Of a stretch of 6,663 nucleotides of DNA, positions 1 through 6,145 are shown piece after piece (position 1 is the stretch's first letter; each line of letters opens with the position of its first letter). Source of the stretch: Anaerolineae bacterium (GTDB lineage: Bacteria; Chloroflexota; Anaerolineae; Anaerolineales; Villigracilaceae); NCBI GenBank assembly GCA_003694975.1, contig RFJH01000050.1, positions 1-6,663 of the forward strand. The letters are read 5' to 3'. The notes below the pieces were generated by a model. That model saw nothing but the letters and a program-made list of their open reading frames with translations. It did no database searches and was not told where the DNA came from. The translations under genes were made by a program, and so were the position numbers.

Positions 1-1
1 C

Positions 2-889
2 CGCTGGATGCAAACCGGGACGTTGCTCCTCCTGGTGGGGCTGGCCACCGGTCGGCAATTCCTCTGGGCGAACGACTTCCGCCGTGATTGGAAGGTGCAG
101 AAGAACCTCTTCTGGCAGATGACGTGGCGCGCGCCCGGTCTGGAACCGCATACTGTCGTCTTGCTGAACGAGGGCGGGGTGCATTTCTATTCCGACAACT
201 CCCTGAGCGCGGCGTTGAACTGGGTCTACGCGCCCGACTTGCGCGATGAAGGGGACATTCCCTATGTGCTTTTCTACCCGACCGAACGCCTCGGCGGTTC
301 GTTGCCCGGACTTGAGGCCGGTCTGCCCGTCCGATACGATTTCCTGGCCGGAACATTTACCGGCTCGACCTCCCAGGTGGTCACTTTCTACTATCAGCCG
401 CCGAAGTGCCTGCGCTTACTCGACCCGGAGATTGATGCCGAAAACCGCCTCATCCCAGAAGCAACCTTGATGCGCGACGCGGCGCGTCTCTCCTCTTCGA
501 CATGGATCCTGGCCGAGGAAACGGCGCGCATGCCCGAGGTCTACGCGCCCGAACCGGAACCCACCTGGTGTTATTACTTCGAGAAGGCGGAGTTGGCGCG
601 TCAGGAAGAGAATTGGGCGCGGGTTGTCGCATTGGGGAAGAAAGCATTTGCCCTCGGCGATTATCCCAATGATCCGGTGGAGCGATTCGTCTTCATCGAA
701 GGGTATGCGCATGAGGGCGATTGGGAGCGCGCCCGTCAACTCTCGCTGGAGGCCTATCGGATTTCCCCCTCGTACGTTAGCCCGTTATTGTGCCGCCTGT
801 GGACGCGCATCGAGGCCGAAACTTCCGATGATACCGCGCGGCGGGCTGTGTTGGAGGAGTTGTTTGCGAAATTTAACTGTTATCCATGA
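2..889 (+). CDS. C-terminal part of a membrane protein with a helical-repeat (TPR-like) domain, 5'-truncated
   Basis: The reading frame is already open at base 2, so the first Met codon (position 8) is probably internal and the gene starts upstream of the window. Counting from that Met, residues 5-15 (TLLLLVGLATG) look like the end of a transmembrane helix. Residues 20-130 form a soluble region rich in aromatic residues and beta-prone stretches. From about residue 187 (WCYYFEKAELARQEENWARV) the protein is helical with a TPR-like rhythm: FEKAELARQEENW, GYAHEGDWERARQLSLEAY. This would fit a multi-pass membrane protein with a C-terminal repeat domain facing one side of the membrane. Similar proteins in Anaerolineae are, from memory, annotated as hypothetical or as glycosyltransferase-like membrane proteins; the catalytic part, if there is one, is not visible here. 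I assign no function. It is separated from the transporter genes by a hairpin and a promoter, so it probably belongs to a different transcription unit. Confidence 0.75.
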   Translation, partial: RWMQTGTLLLLVGLATGRQFLWANDFRRDWKVQKNLFWQMTWRAPGLEPHTVVLLNEGGVHFYSDNSLSAALNWVYAPDLRDEGDIPYVLFYPTERLGGSLPGLEAGLPVRYDFLAGTFTGSTSQVVTFYYQPPKCLRLLDPEIDAENRLIPEATLMRDAARLSSSTWILAEETARMPEVYAPEPEPTWCYYFEKAELARQEENWARVVALGKKAFALGDYPNDPVERFVFIEGYAHEGDWERARQLSLEAYRISPSYVSPLLCRLWTRIEAETSDDTARRAVLEELFAKFNCYP

Positions 890-915
890 AAGATAGTGAT
901 TTCTGCCACTATTTT
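890..915 (+). terminator. Weak intrinsic terminator candidate after the membrane-protein gene
   Basis: An inverted repeat starts immediately after the TGA stop. ATAGTG (893-898) pairs with CACTAT (907-912) across an 8-base loop. One G-U and two A-T pairs can extend the stem outward to 890/915. The stem runs straight into TTTT (912-915). With only two G-C pairs the hairpin is weak, so it may be a partial terminator or a chance structure; its position directly after the gene and before a promoter favours a real role. Confidence 0.4.
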
Positions 916-939
916 GGTTAAAGGCTTTTATGCTAGAAT
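912..939 (+). promoter_or_regulatory. Sigma-70-type promoter with extended -10 for the transporter operon
   Basis: An extended -10 element is present: TG at 931-932, one base, then TAGAAT at 934-939, which differs from TATAAT at one position. A -35 box is poor; TTTTGG (912-917) lies 16 bases upstream and TTGGTT (914-919) lies 14 bases upstream, so the TG extension probably compensates. The region is AT-rich compared with the surrounding coding DNA. Transcription would start near 945-947, leaving a leader of about 95 bases before the lipoprotein gene. No start site is shown directly by the sequence. Confidence 0.6.
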
Positions 940-956
940 AGGCGTCAAGTAGTACA

Positions 957-968
957 GAAAGGAGGTGG
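957..968 (+). promoter_or_regulatory. Orphan Shine-Dalgarno-like sequence in the leader (possible mRNA stabiliser)
   Basis: GAAAGGAGGTGG contains AAGGAGGTG, nine bases complementary to the 3' end of typical bacterial 16S rRNA. No ATG, GTG or TTG lies at a productive distance downstream, and the true start of the next gene is more than 70 bases away. It sits roughly 12 bases into the predicted transcript. It resembles the STAB-SD element known from the Bacillus thuringiensis cry3A leader, where ribosome binding near the 5' end protects the mRNA from decay. That role here is inference. Confidence 0.4.
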
Positions 969-1000
969 TAGTCAGAACAATAGAGCGTTGATCGCAGTGA

Positions 1001-1023
1001 AAAGTTCAACCCATTCTAACTTT
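1001..1023 (+). other. Small leader hairpin just upstream of the ribosome binding site
   Basis: AAAGTT (1001-1006) and AACTTT (1018-1023) are perfect inverted repeats around an 11-base loop. The structure ends three bases before the Shine-Dalgarno sequence and is AT-rich, so it is at best marginally stable. It may shape the start region or be chance. Confidence 0.2.
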
Positions 1024-1025
1024 GC

Positions 1026-1034
1026 AAGGAGGAG
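1026..1034 (+). promoter_or_regulatory. Ribosome binding site of the substrate-binding lipoprotein gene
   Basis: AAGGAGGAG ends six bases before the ATG at 1041; the GGAGG core (1028-1032) ends eight bases before it. This is near-ideal and supports the chosen start. AGGA (1030-1033) can pair with TCCT (1037-1040), a minor local palindrome. Confidence 0.8.
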
Positions 1035-1040
1035 TATCCT

Positions 1041-2345
1041 ATGCGTAAGACATTTCTGACTGTCGCCTTACTGATTGCCTCGCTGGCGTTGGTTCTGGCT
1101 GCTTGTGGCCCGAAACCTACTCAGGCGCCGGCGGGGAAGACTGGCCCTGCTGCTACGGAGGCACCTGAGGCTACGGAAGCGCCGATGGCAACCGAGGCGC
1201 CTGAGGCGGGAGCCCCCGAGGCTGCCGGTTTCCAGATTCCTGAGATCGAGGAGGGCAAATTCAACGTCGCCATGGTCCTGATCGGCCCGCATGACGATGG
1301 CGGGTGGTCTCAGGCGCATTATGAAGGTCTGCTCTACGTGGAACAGAATGTGCCCGGTGTGCATGTGGCCTACATCGAAAATGTTCCTGAAGGCGCCGAC
1401 TCCGAGCAGGTCTTCCGCAGCCTTTCTCGTAAAGGCTTTGACCTGATCTTCGGCACCTCCTTCGGCTACATGGATGCCATGGAGACGGTGGCCGACGAGT
1501 TCCCGGATATCACCTATATCCACATCAGCGGCTACAAGTCCAATCAGCAGAATTTCGGCAACCTCTTCGGCGCGATGGAGGATATGAAGTATCTGGCGGG
1601 CATGATCGCCGGTGCGCGCGCGAAGATGGACGGCAACCCCAAACTGGGTTACATGGCCACCTTCCCCATCCCGGAGGAGATTCGCCTGGGGAATGCCATT
1701 GCGTTGGGCATGAAGAAGACGTGCCCGGAGTGCACGATGGACGTGCGCTGGATCAACACGTGGCACGACCCCGTGGTGGAGCGTGAGGCGGCTGCTTCCC
1801 TGTTCGATGCCGGCGCCCAGGTGGTCTTCACGGGTGCGGATACGCCGACGGTGGCTGATGTTGCTCAGGAGAAGGGCAAATGGGGCATCACCTATGACTG
1901 GGTCGGCTCTTGCAAGGTGGATGCCTGCCTGACAGCGCCTTATTGGAATTGGGGCCCTGTCTATGCTCAAATCACGCAAGGCGTGATGGACGGCACCTAC
2001 GAGGTTGGCTGGCACTACTTCGATGCCGATAGCGGCGGCCTGGGTCTGTATGGCTTCATGGAGGGACAGGAACTGACGAAAGGCATGCAAGACCTGCCGC
2101 CTGAGGTGATTCAGATGGTGCGTGACACGCTGGACAAGATGCTGGCAGGCGAGTTCACGCGCTTTGATGTTTTTGCCGGCCCGATTATGGATAACCAGGG
2201 GAACGTGGTGGTGCCGGAGGGCGAGAAGATGCAACAATCTGACCTGGATCAGTTCCCGCCTGGTGCGCCCGGCCTGGAGTGCCAGTACTGCATGTACTGG
2301 TGGGCCGATGGCATCACAGCCGAGTTGCCCAGCCTGGGCCAGTAG
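1041..2345 (+). CDS. BMP/PnrA-family ABC transporter substrate-binding lipoprotein
   Basis: This is the extracytoplasmic binding protein of an ABC importer; family members (for example PnrA/TmpC of Treponema pallidum) bind purine nucleosides. Residues 1-21 are a lipoprotein signal peptide (MRKTF, hydrophobic core, lipobox LAAC with C22 as the lipidation site). Residues 23-70 are a disordered linker with three ATEAP-type repeats, which explains the length of 434 residues against about 350 for many relatives. The periplasmic-binding fold follows. Segments matching my memory of the BMP subgroup that often neighbours purine genes are GPHDDGGWSQAHYEGL (82-97), YIENVPEGADSEQVF (111-125), GTSFGYMD (138-145), GYMATFPIPEEIR (203-215) and WINTWHDP (237-244). 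Six Cys residues remain in the mature domain: C228/C231, C291/C296 and C414/C417, an uncommon set for this family. It has its own promoter and is followed by a strong hairpin. Family assignment is firm; the ligand is inferred. Confidence 0.93.
   Translation: MRKTFLTVALLIASLALVLAACGPKPTQAPAGKTGPAATEAPEATEAPMATEAPEAGAPEAAGFQIPEIEEGKFNVAMVLIGPHDDGGWSQAHYEGLLYVEQNVPGVHVAYIENVPEGADSEQVFRSLSRKGFDLIFGTSFGYMDAMETVADEFPDITYIHISGYKSNQQNFGNLFGAMEDMKYLAGMIAGARAKMDGNPKLGYMATFPIPEEIRLGNAIALGMKKTCPECTMDVRWINTWHDPVVEREAAASLFDAGAQVVFTGADTPTVADVAQEKGKWGITYDWVGSCKVDACLTAPYWNWGPVYAQITQGVMDGTYEVGWHYFDADSGGLGLYGFMEGQELTKGMQDLPPEVIQMVRDTLDKMLAGEFTRFDVFAGPIMDNQGNVVVPEGEKMQQSDLDQFPPGAPGLECQYCMYWWADGITAELPSLGQ
1152..1205 (+). 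repeat. Three tandem 18-base units encoding the ATEAPx linker
   Basis: Three consecutive 18-base units encode ATEAPE, ATEAPM and ATEAPE (residues 38-55 of the lipoprotein). The units are diverged at wobble positions, so the peptide is more conserved than the DNA. A partial fourth unit (AGAPEA) follows. It forms the flexible spacer between the membrane anchor and the binding domain. Unit number may vary between strains. Confidence 0.75.
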
Positions 2346-2356
2346 CGGTGATGTGC

Positions 2357-2394
2357 TTTTGGGGGCCAGAACGGGATCGTTCTGGCCCCCTTTT
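2357..2394 (+). terminator. Strong intrinsic terminator or attenuator between lipoprotein and ATPase genes
   Basis: GGGGGCCAGAAC (2361-2372) pairs perfectly over 12 bases with GTTCTGGCCCCC (2379-2390), closing a six-base loop (GGGATC), and is followed by TTTT (2391-2394). TTTT also precedes the stem. It lies 15 bases after the lipoprotein stop codon. No clear promoter lies between it and the ATPase start at 2425, so partial read-through is the likely source of the downstream mRNA. The hairpin would also block 3' decay of the lipoprotein message. This arrangement is common in ABC importer operons, where the binding protein is needed in excess. Confidence 0.85.
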
Positions 2395-2424
2395 CGCAAT
2401 CTCGTCTTGCGAGAGGAGTGACCC

Positions 2425-4029
2425 GTGGACGCTTCACAATCATCCGCCGCCTCGCCTCGTATATCTGCTGAGCCGCCGCTTGTCGTGGAGATGCGCGGCA
2501 TTGTCAAACGATTCCCCGGCGTCCTGGCAAACGACCACGTAGATTTCGAACTGCGGCGCGGCGAGATCCATGCTCTGTTGGGGGAGAACGGAGCCGGTAA
2601 GAGCACTTTGATGAACATCCTCTCCGGTCTCTATCGGCCTGATGCCGGGACGATTCGTGTCAAAGGGCAAGCGGTTTCTTTCTCCTCGCCGCGCGACGCG
2701 ATTCGAGCCGGTATCGGCATGGTGCATCAGCATTTCATGCTTGTCCCCTCGCAGACGGTGACGGAAAATATCCTCTTGGGGTTGGACGAACCTCGCTTCC
2801 GCCTGCGGCTTTCTGAATATGATCGCGTGGTCGCTGATTTGAGTGAGCGCTTTGGCTTGAAGGTGGATCCACGCGCCAAGGTGTGGCAACTCTCGGTAGG
2901 TGAGCAGCAACGGGTTGAAATTCTGAAAATGCTTTATCGGGGGGCTGATATCCTGATCATGGATGAGCCGACTGCTGTCCTGGCTCCTCAAGAGATCGAA
3001 GAATTATTTCGCACCCTGCGCTCAATGATCCGCGAGGGGAAATCTGTCATTTTCATCAGTCATAAATTACAAGAGGTGATGGAGATCGCCGACCGCATCA
3101 CCGTGCTACGGCGCGGGCGCGTTACTGCCGCCGGCCTGAATGCGAAGCAGACGACGCGCCAGGAACTGGCGCGCATGATGGTCGGGCGCGAGGTGATTTT
3201 CCGGCTGGATAAAAAACCCCGGGAAGCGGGTGAGGTCGTCTTGCAGGTTGAAGACCTATACGCTGAGAACGATAAAGGATTGCCTGCACTACGTGGTGTT
3301 TCGTTAATTGTGCGCAGCGGTGAAATCGTCGGCCTGGCGGGGGTGGCAGGGAACGGCCAGCGGGAGTTGGCGCAGGTCATCACCGGTTTGCGGAAGTGCA
3401 CTGCGGGCCGGGTGTTGTTGCACGGCGAGGTGGTCAGTAACCGTTCGCCGCGTTTCAGCATTCAGCGCGGTATGGCGCATATCCCTGAGGACCGGGCGGC
3501 GGTTGGCACAGCACCCAATTTGAGCGTTACCGATAATGTGATCATGAAACGGTACCGTCAGCCGCCGATTGCCCGTCGGGGGATGTTGGATATGGCGGAG
3601 GCGACCCGTTTTGCCGAGCGTCTCAAAGAGGCGTATGAGATCATGGTGCCCAGCGTAGAAACCCCTGTGCGCTTGCTCTCCGGTGGTAACTTGCAGCGCG
3701 TTATTCTGGCGCGGGAGATCTCCGGTCGCCCTGCCATGTTGGTTGCCGTCCAACCGACACGCGGTCTGGACGTAGGGGCTATTGAAGGCATTCAACGCTT
3801 GTTGCTTGAGCAACGTCAGGCAGGCGCGGCGGTTTTGCTCATTTCCGAGGAGTTGGAAGAACTTCTGTCGCTTAGCGATCGTCTTTATGTGATCTATGAG
3901 GGGCGCATTATGGGGGAGGTGCGCATTCCCGACAAAGGCGCCTCTGAGGACCTGGTTGAGAAAATCGGGCTGATGATGACCGGGACCCCCCTGGAGCAAA
4001 TTGAAGGAAAAGGAGCCACGCGAGAATGA
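2425..4029 (+). CDS. ABC transporter ATP-binding protein, double nucleotide-binding domain, nucleoside/BMP type
   Basis: This cytoplasmic ATPase (534 residues) powers the importer and carries two nucleotide-binding domains, like YufO/NupO and RbsA. Domain 1 (about 20-255) is complete: Walker A GENGAGKST (53-61), Q-loop Q102, signature LSVGEQ (156-161), Walker B ending D180-E181 and H-loop H213. Domain 2 (about 270-520) is degenerate: the Walker A region reads GVAGNGQRE (306-314) without the Lys-Ser/Thr, VQPTRGLD (442-449) stands where DEPT is expected, and the H-loop His is replaced in ISEE (473-476). Its signature LSGGN (418-422) is intact. The Walker A of domain 1 with LSGGN of domain 2 therefore forms the one complete ATP site, as is usual in this family. 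The GTG start is chosen because GAGAGGAG (2411-2418) lies six bases upstream; Met-23 (position 2491) is the main alternative and has a poorer site. The stop overlaps the next gene by ATGA. Confidence 0.95.
   Translation: MDASQSSAASPRISAEPPLVVEMRGIVKRFPGVLANDHVDFELRRGEIHALLGENGAGKSTLMNILSGLYRPDAGTIRVKGQAVSFSSPRDAIRAGIGMVHQHFMLVPSQTVTENILLGLDEPRFRLRLSEYDRVVADLSERFGLKVDPRAKVWQLSVGEQQRVEILKMLYRGADILIMDEPTAVLAPQEIEELFRTLRSMIREGKSVIFISHKLQEVMEIADRITVLRRGRVTAAGLNAKQTTRQELARMMVGREVIFRLDKKPREAGEVVLQVEDLYAENDKGLPALRGVSLIVRSGEIVGLAGVAGNGQRELAQVITGLRKCTAGRVLLHGEVVSNRSPRFSIQRGMAHIPEDRAAVGTAPNLSVTDNVIMKRYRQPPIARRGMLDMAEATRFAERLKEAYEIMVPSVETPVRLLSGGNLQRVILAREISGRPAMLVAVQPTRGLDVGAIEGIQRLLLEQRQAGAAVLLISEELEELLSLSDRLYVIYEGRIMGEVRIPDKGASEDLVEKIGLMMTGTPLEQIEGKGATRE
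4008..4015 (+). promoter_or_regulatory. Ribosome binding site of permease 1 inside the end of the ATPase gene
   Basis: AAAAGGAG lies ten bases before the ATG at 4026, within the last codons of the ATPase gene. Together with the ATGA overlap of start and stop it supports translational coupling and equal output of ATPase and permease. Confidence 0.7.
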
Positions 4030-5162
4030 GCGAGTTCACTCCTGCCAAGAAAACACGGAAACGCTTTCCCTTTCGCCTGCGCCTGGAGCCGCGCCTGGAG
4101 GAACCGCCGCGCTGGTATCCGGCGCTCGTCTCTTTCCTCGCTATCGTGGTCGCTTTGGTGTTTGGGGGAGGACTCATTGCGCTGGCCGGAGGAGACCCTA
4201 TCCGCTCTTATATCCACATTGCCAAAGCCTCTTTTGGTAGCCTGGGCGTGCTCTCGGATACGATTGTCAAGGCGACACCGATTTTGTTGACCAGTTTGGC
4301 CTGTGCTGTTGCCTTTCGTATGAAGTTGTGGAATATTGGCGCGGAAGGGCAGTTCATCATGGGGGCTTTTGGGGCCAGTGCAGTGGTGTTGATCCCCCTC
4401 CTTCCTCCAGAGACGCCACGCTGGATCTTTCTCCCTGTCATGGCTCTGGCAGGAATCTTGTTAGGCGCCTTATGGGGGTGGATTCCGGGCTTCTTGAAAG
4501 CGTATTTTGGCGTCAACGAGATCATCAGTACGCTGATGTTGAATTACATCGCCGTCTCGTGGGTCAACTTCTTCATCTTTGCCGTGTGGACGGAAGGTGG
4601 GTTTCAGATGAGCCCCAAGTTCCCTAAGACGGCCTGGCTTCCGCGCCTGGCCGATTACGCCAAAGCCGTTCCCGCTTTTCGCGGTTTGACCACGCATCTG
4701 GGGCTTTTGATCGGTCTGGTTATGGCGGTGCTACTGTGGTTTGTGGTGAATCGTAGCCGTTGGGGATATGAGATCCGCCTCATTGGAGATAACCCTCGCG
4801 CGGCGCGCTATGCCGGGATCAACATCCGGCGCAACATTGTTCTGGTGATGATGCTCTCCGGCGCGCTGGCAGGATTGGGTGGTATGTCCGAGGTCTCTGG
4901 GGTGGTGCACCGCTTGCAAACCTCGCCTATCGCGGCGGGCTATGGCTTTACCGGTATCATCGTTGCATGGCTTGCGAAATTGAATCCGCTGGTGATCATC
5001 CTGGTCTCTATTTTGTTCGGGGCGCTACTCCTGGCAGGGCGGGAGATTCAGCCTTCGGGTATCCCCAAGATGATCCAGGGCATCATCCTGGTCTGCCTGA
5101 TTGCCAGTGATTTCCTGTTGCAATATCGCATTCGCATCGTGCGCGTGGACGAGGAGAACTGA
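4026..5162 (+). CDS. ABC transporter permease 1, nucleoside/BMP type (YufP/NupP-like, branched-chain permease superfamily)
   Basis: One of two different membrane subunits that form the translocation channel. Residues 1-30 are a cytoplasmic stretch rich in Lys and Arg (KKTRKRFPFRLR). About nine or ten hydrophobic segments follow, among them about 32-54, 82-97, 108-125, 135-156, 165-187, 223-241, 270-287, 320-338 and 350-365. Family hallmarks are LWNIGAEGQF (101-110), NEIISTLMLNYIA (164-176), GDNPRAARYAGIN (254-266, the cytoplasmic loop expected to touch the ATPase), GYGFTGIIVAWLA (305-317) and IPKMIQGIILV (346-356). The length of 378 residues is normal for this larger permease of the pair. The start ATG at 4026 overlaps the ATPase stop, and the next gene begins two bases after its own stop. 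The family is clear; the substrate is inferred to be a nucleoside or purine. Confidence 0.94.
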   Translation: MSEFTPAKKTRKRFPFRLRLEPRLEEPPRWYPALVSFLAIVVALVFGGGLIALAGGDPIRSYIHIAKASFGSLGVLSDTIVKATPILLTSLACAVAFRMKLWNIGAEGQFIMGAFGASAVVLIPLLPPETPRWIFLPVMALAGILLGALWGWIPGFLKAYFGVNEIISTLMLNYIAVSWVNFFIFAVWTEGGFQMSPKFPKTAWLPRLADYAKAVPAFRGLTTHLGLLIGLVMAVLLWFVVNRSRWGYEIRLIGDNPRAARYAGINIRRNIVLVMMLSGALAGLGGMSEVSGVVHRLQTSPIAAGYGFTGIIVAWLAKLNPLVIILVSILFGALLLAGREIQPSGIPKMIQGIILVCLIASDFLLQYRIRIVRVDEEN

Positions 5163-5164
5163 CC

Positions 5165-6136
5165 ATGGAGGCACTCATCATCATCTTGCAGGCTGGCGTT
5201 GGCACAGGGACGGTGTTGCTCTTTGCCACGTTGGGGGAGGTCTTCGCCGAGCGCTCTGGTGTGCTTAACCTGGGTGTGGAAGGCATGATGCTTATCGGGG
5301 CTATGAGCGCGTACAGTGTGGCCCTTTCCACCGGTGATCCCTGGCTGGGGGTGCTGGTGGCCATGCTTTTCGCCGGGGCAATCAGCCAGATTCATGCGTT
5401 CATCTCGATCACCCTTCTGGCCGATCAGGTGGTCAGTGGTCTGGCGTTGACTTTCCTCGGAACAGGCATCAGCCTTGTCTTGGGCGAAGGGTTGAGCAAG
5501 GCCGGGGCGGTTTCTCTGCTGCCCACCCTCTCCGTGCCGTTGCTCTCGAAGATCCCTTTGATCGGCCCGATCTTCTTTACCAATCAGAGCGTCATGGTCT
5601 ATATCGGCTACTTGCTGACGCCCCTCGCCTGGTACTATATCAATTACACACGCCCGGGCTTGCATCTGCGCGCGGTGGGTGAGTACCCCGCTGCTGCTGA
5701 TGCTTTGGGCATCAACGTCTATCGTCTGCGTTACCTGTACGTTCTGGTGGGGGGGATGCTGGCCGGTCTGGCCGGGGCAACCATCAGTCTGGCCGTTTCG
5801 CCGGGTTGGTTTAGCGAATTGACGACCGCCGGTCAGGGGTGGATCGCTGTTGGCCTGGTCATCTTTGCCCAATGGGACCCCTTGCGGGCAGCGGCCGGCT
5901 CCTATGCGTTCGGTGCTTTGCGACGCCTGATTCTGGATATCCAGGGGCCGACCCAGTTATTTGGATTTCCCAACCCCTTCTATTACAATCCCTATTGGGG
6001 CTTCTTCTTGCAGATGTTGCCCTATGCCTTCACCATTATTGTCCTGGTGATTGGCTCGCGTGAGGCCGTCCGCAAGCGCATCGGTGCACCGGCGGCGCTG
6101 GGGACGCCTTATGTGCGTGGTGAGCGCGGCGTTTGA
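5165..6136 (+). CDS. ABC transporter permease 2, nucleoside/BMP type (YufQ/NupQ-like)
   Basis: The second, shorter channel subunit (323 residues), partner of permease 1. About eight or nine hydrophobic segments are visible (roughly 5-22, 38-56, 60-77, 88-107, 143-160, 188-211, 224-236 and 285-298). Family hallmarks are GEVFAERSGVLNLGVEGMML (24-43), LADQVVSGLAL (85-95), GEYPAAADALGINV (172-185, the expected ATPase-contact loop), GQGWIAVGLVIFAQWDP (223-239) and PYAFTIIVLVIGSRE (286-300). LNLGVEG corresponds to NIGAEGQ of permease 1, reflecting their shared ancestry. The start ATG follows the permease 1 stop by two bases, with GAGGAG (5151-5156) eight bases upstream, so the pair is co-translated. 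The C-terminal tail after residue 300 is polar and cytoplasmic. Nothing is broken or missing. Confidence 0.94.
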   Translation: MEALIIILQAGVGTGTVLLFATLGEVFAERSGVLNLGVEGMMLIGAMSAYSVALSTGDPWLGVLVAMLFAGAISQIHAFISITLLADQVVSGLALTFLGTGISLVLGEGLSKAGAVSLLPTLSVPLLSKIPLIGPIFFTNQSVMVYIGYLLTPLAWYYINYTRPGLHLRAVGEYPAAADALGINVYRLRYLYVLVGGMLAGLAGATISLAVSPGWFSELTTAGQGWIAVGLVIFAQWDPLRAAAGSYAFGALRRLILDIQGPTQLFGFPNPFYYNPYWGFFLQMLPYAFTIIVLVIGSREAVRKRIGAPAALGTPYVRGERGV

Positions 6137-6145
6137 GGTGGTTCG

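Noticed and set aside
8..10. ATG at position 8 as the true start of the first gene
   Set aside because: The frame is open upstream to the window edge, the predicted protein would start inside a membrane helix, and only seven bases of upstream sequence are available to judge a ribosome binding site.
940..1040. Purine riboswitch in the leader, suggested by the operon's likely substrate
   Set aside because: I could not find the conserved purine riboswitch core or a three-way junction in this short stretch; a covariance-model search would settle it.
988..1059. Leader peptide starting at TTG 988 after the GGAGG at 961-965
   Set aside because: The spacing is over 20 bases, the start codon is weak, and the frame would overlap the lipoprotein start without any attenuation-type codon pattern.
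2491..2493. ATG at 2491 as the ATPase start
   Set aside because: It would remove 22 non-conserved residues and is possible, but the GTG at 2425 has a much better Shine-Dalgarno sequence at the correct distance.
1068..2618. A 516-codon open frame on the minus strand covering the whole lipoprotein gene
   Set aside because: It lies opposite a gene with clear family motifs, a lipobox and an ideal ribosome binding site, and it runs through the terminator hairpin. Its translation is rich in Arg and His with no recognisable domain, as expected of antisense frames in GC-rich genes.
5048..5872. A 274-codon minus-strand frame opposite permease 2
   Set aside because: The translation is rich in Gln, His, Asp and Arg, the complement of a hydrophobic membrane protein; no domain or ribosome binding site supports it.
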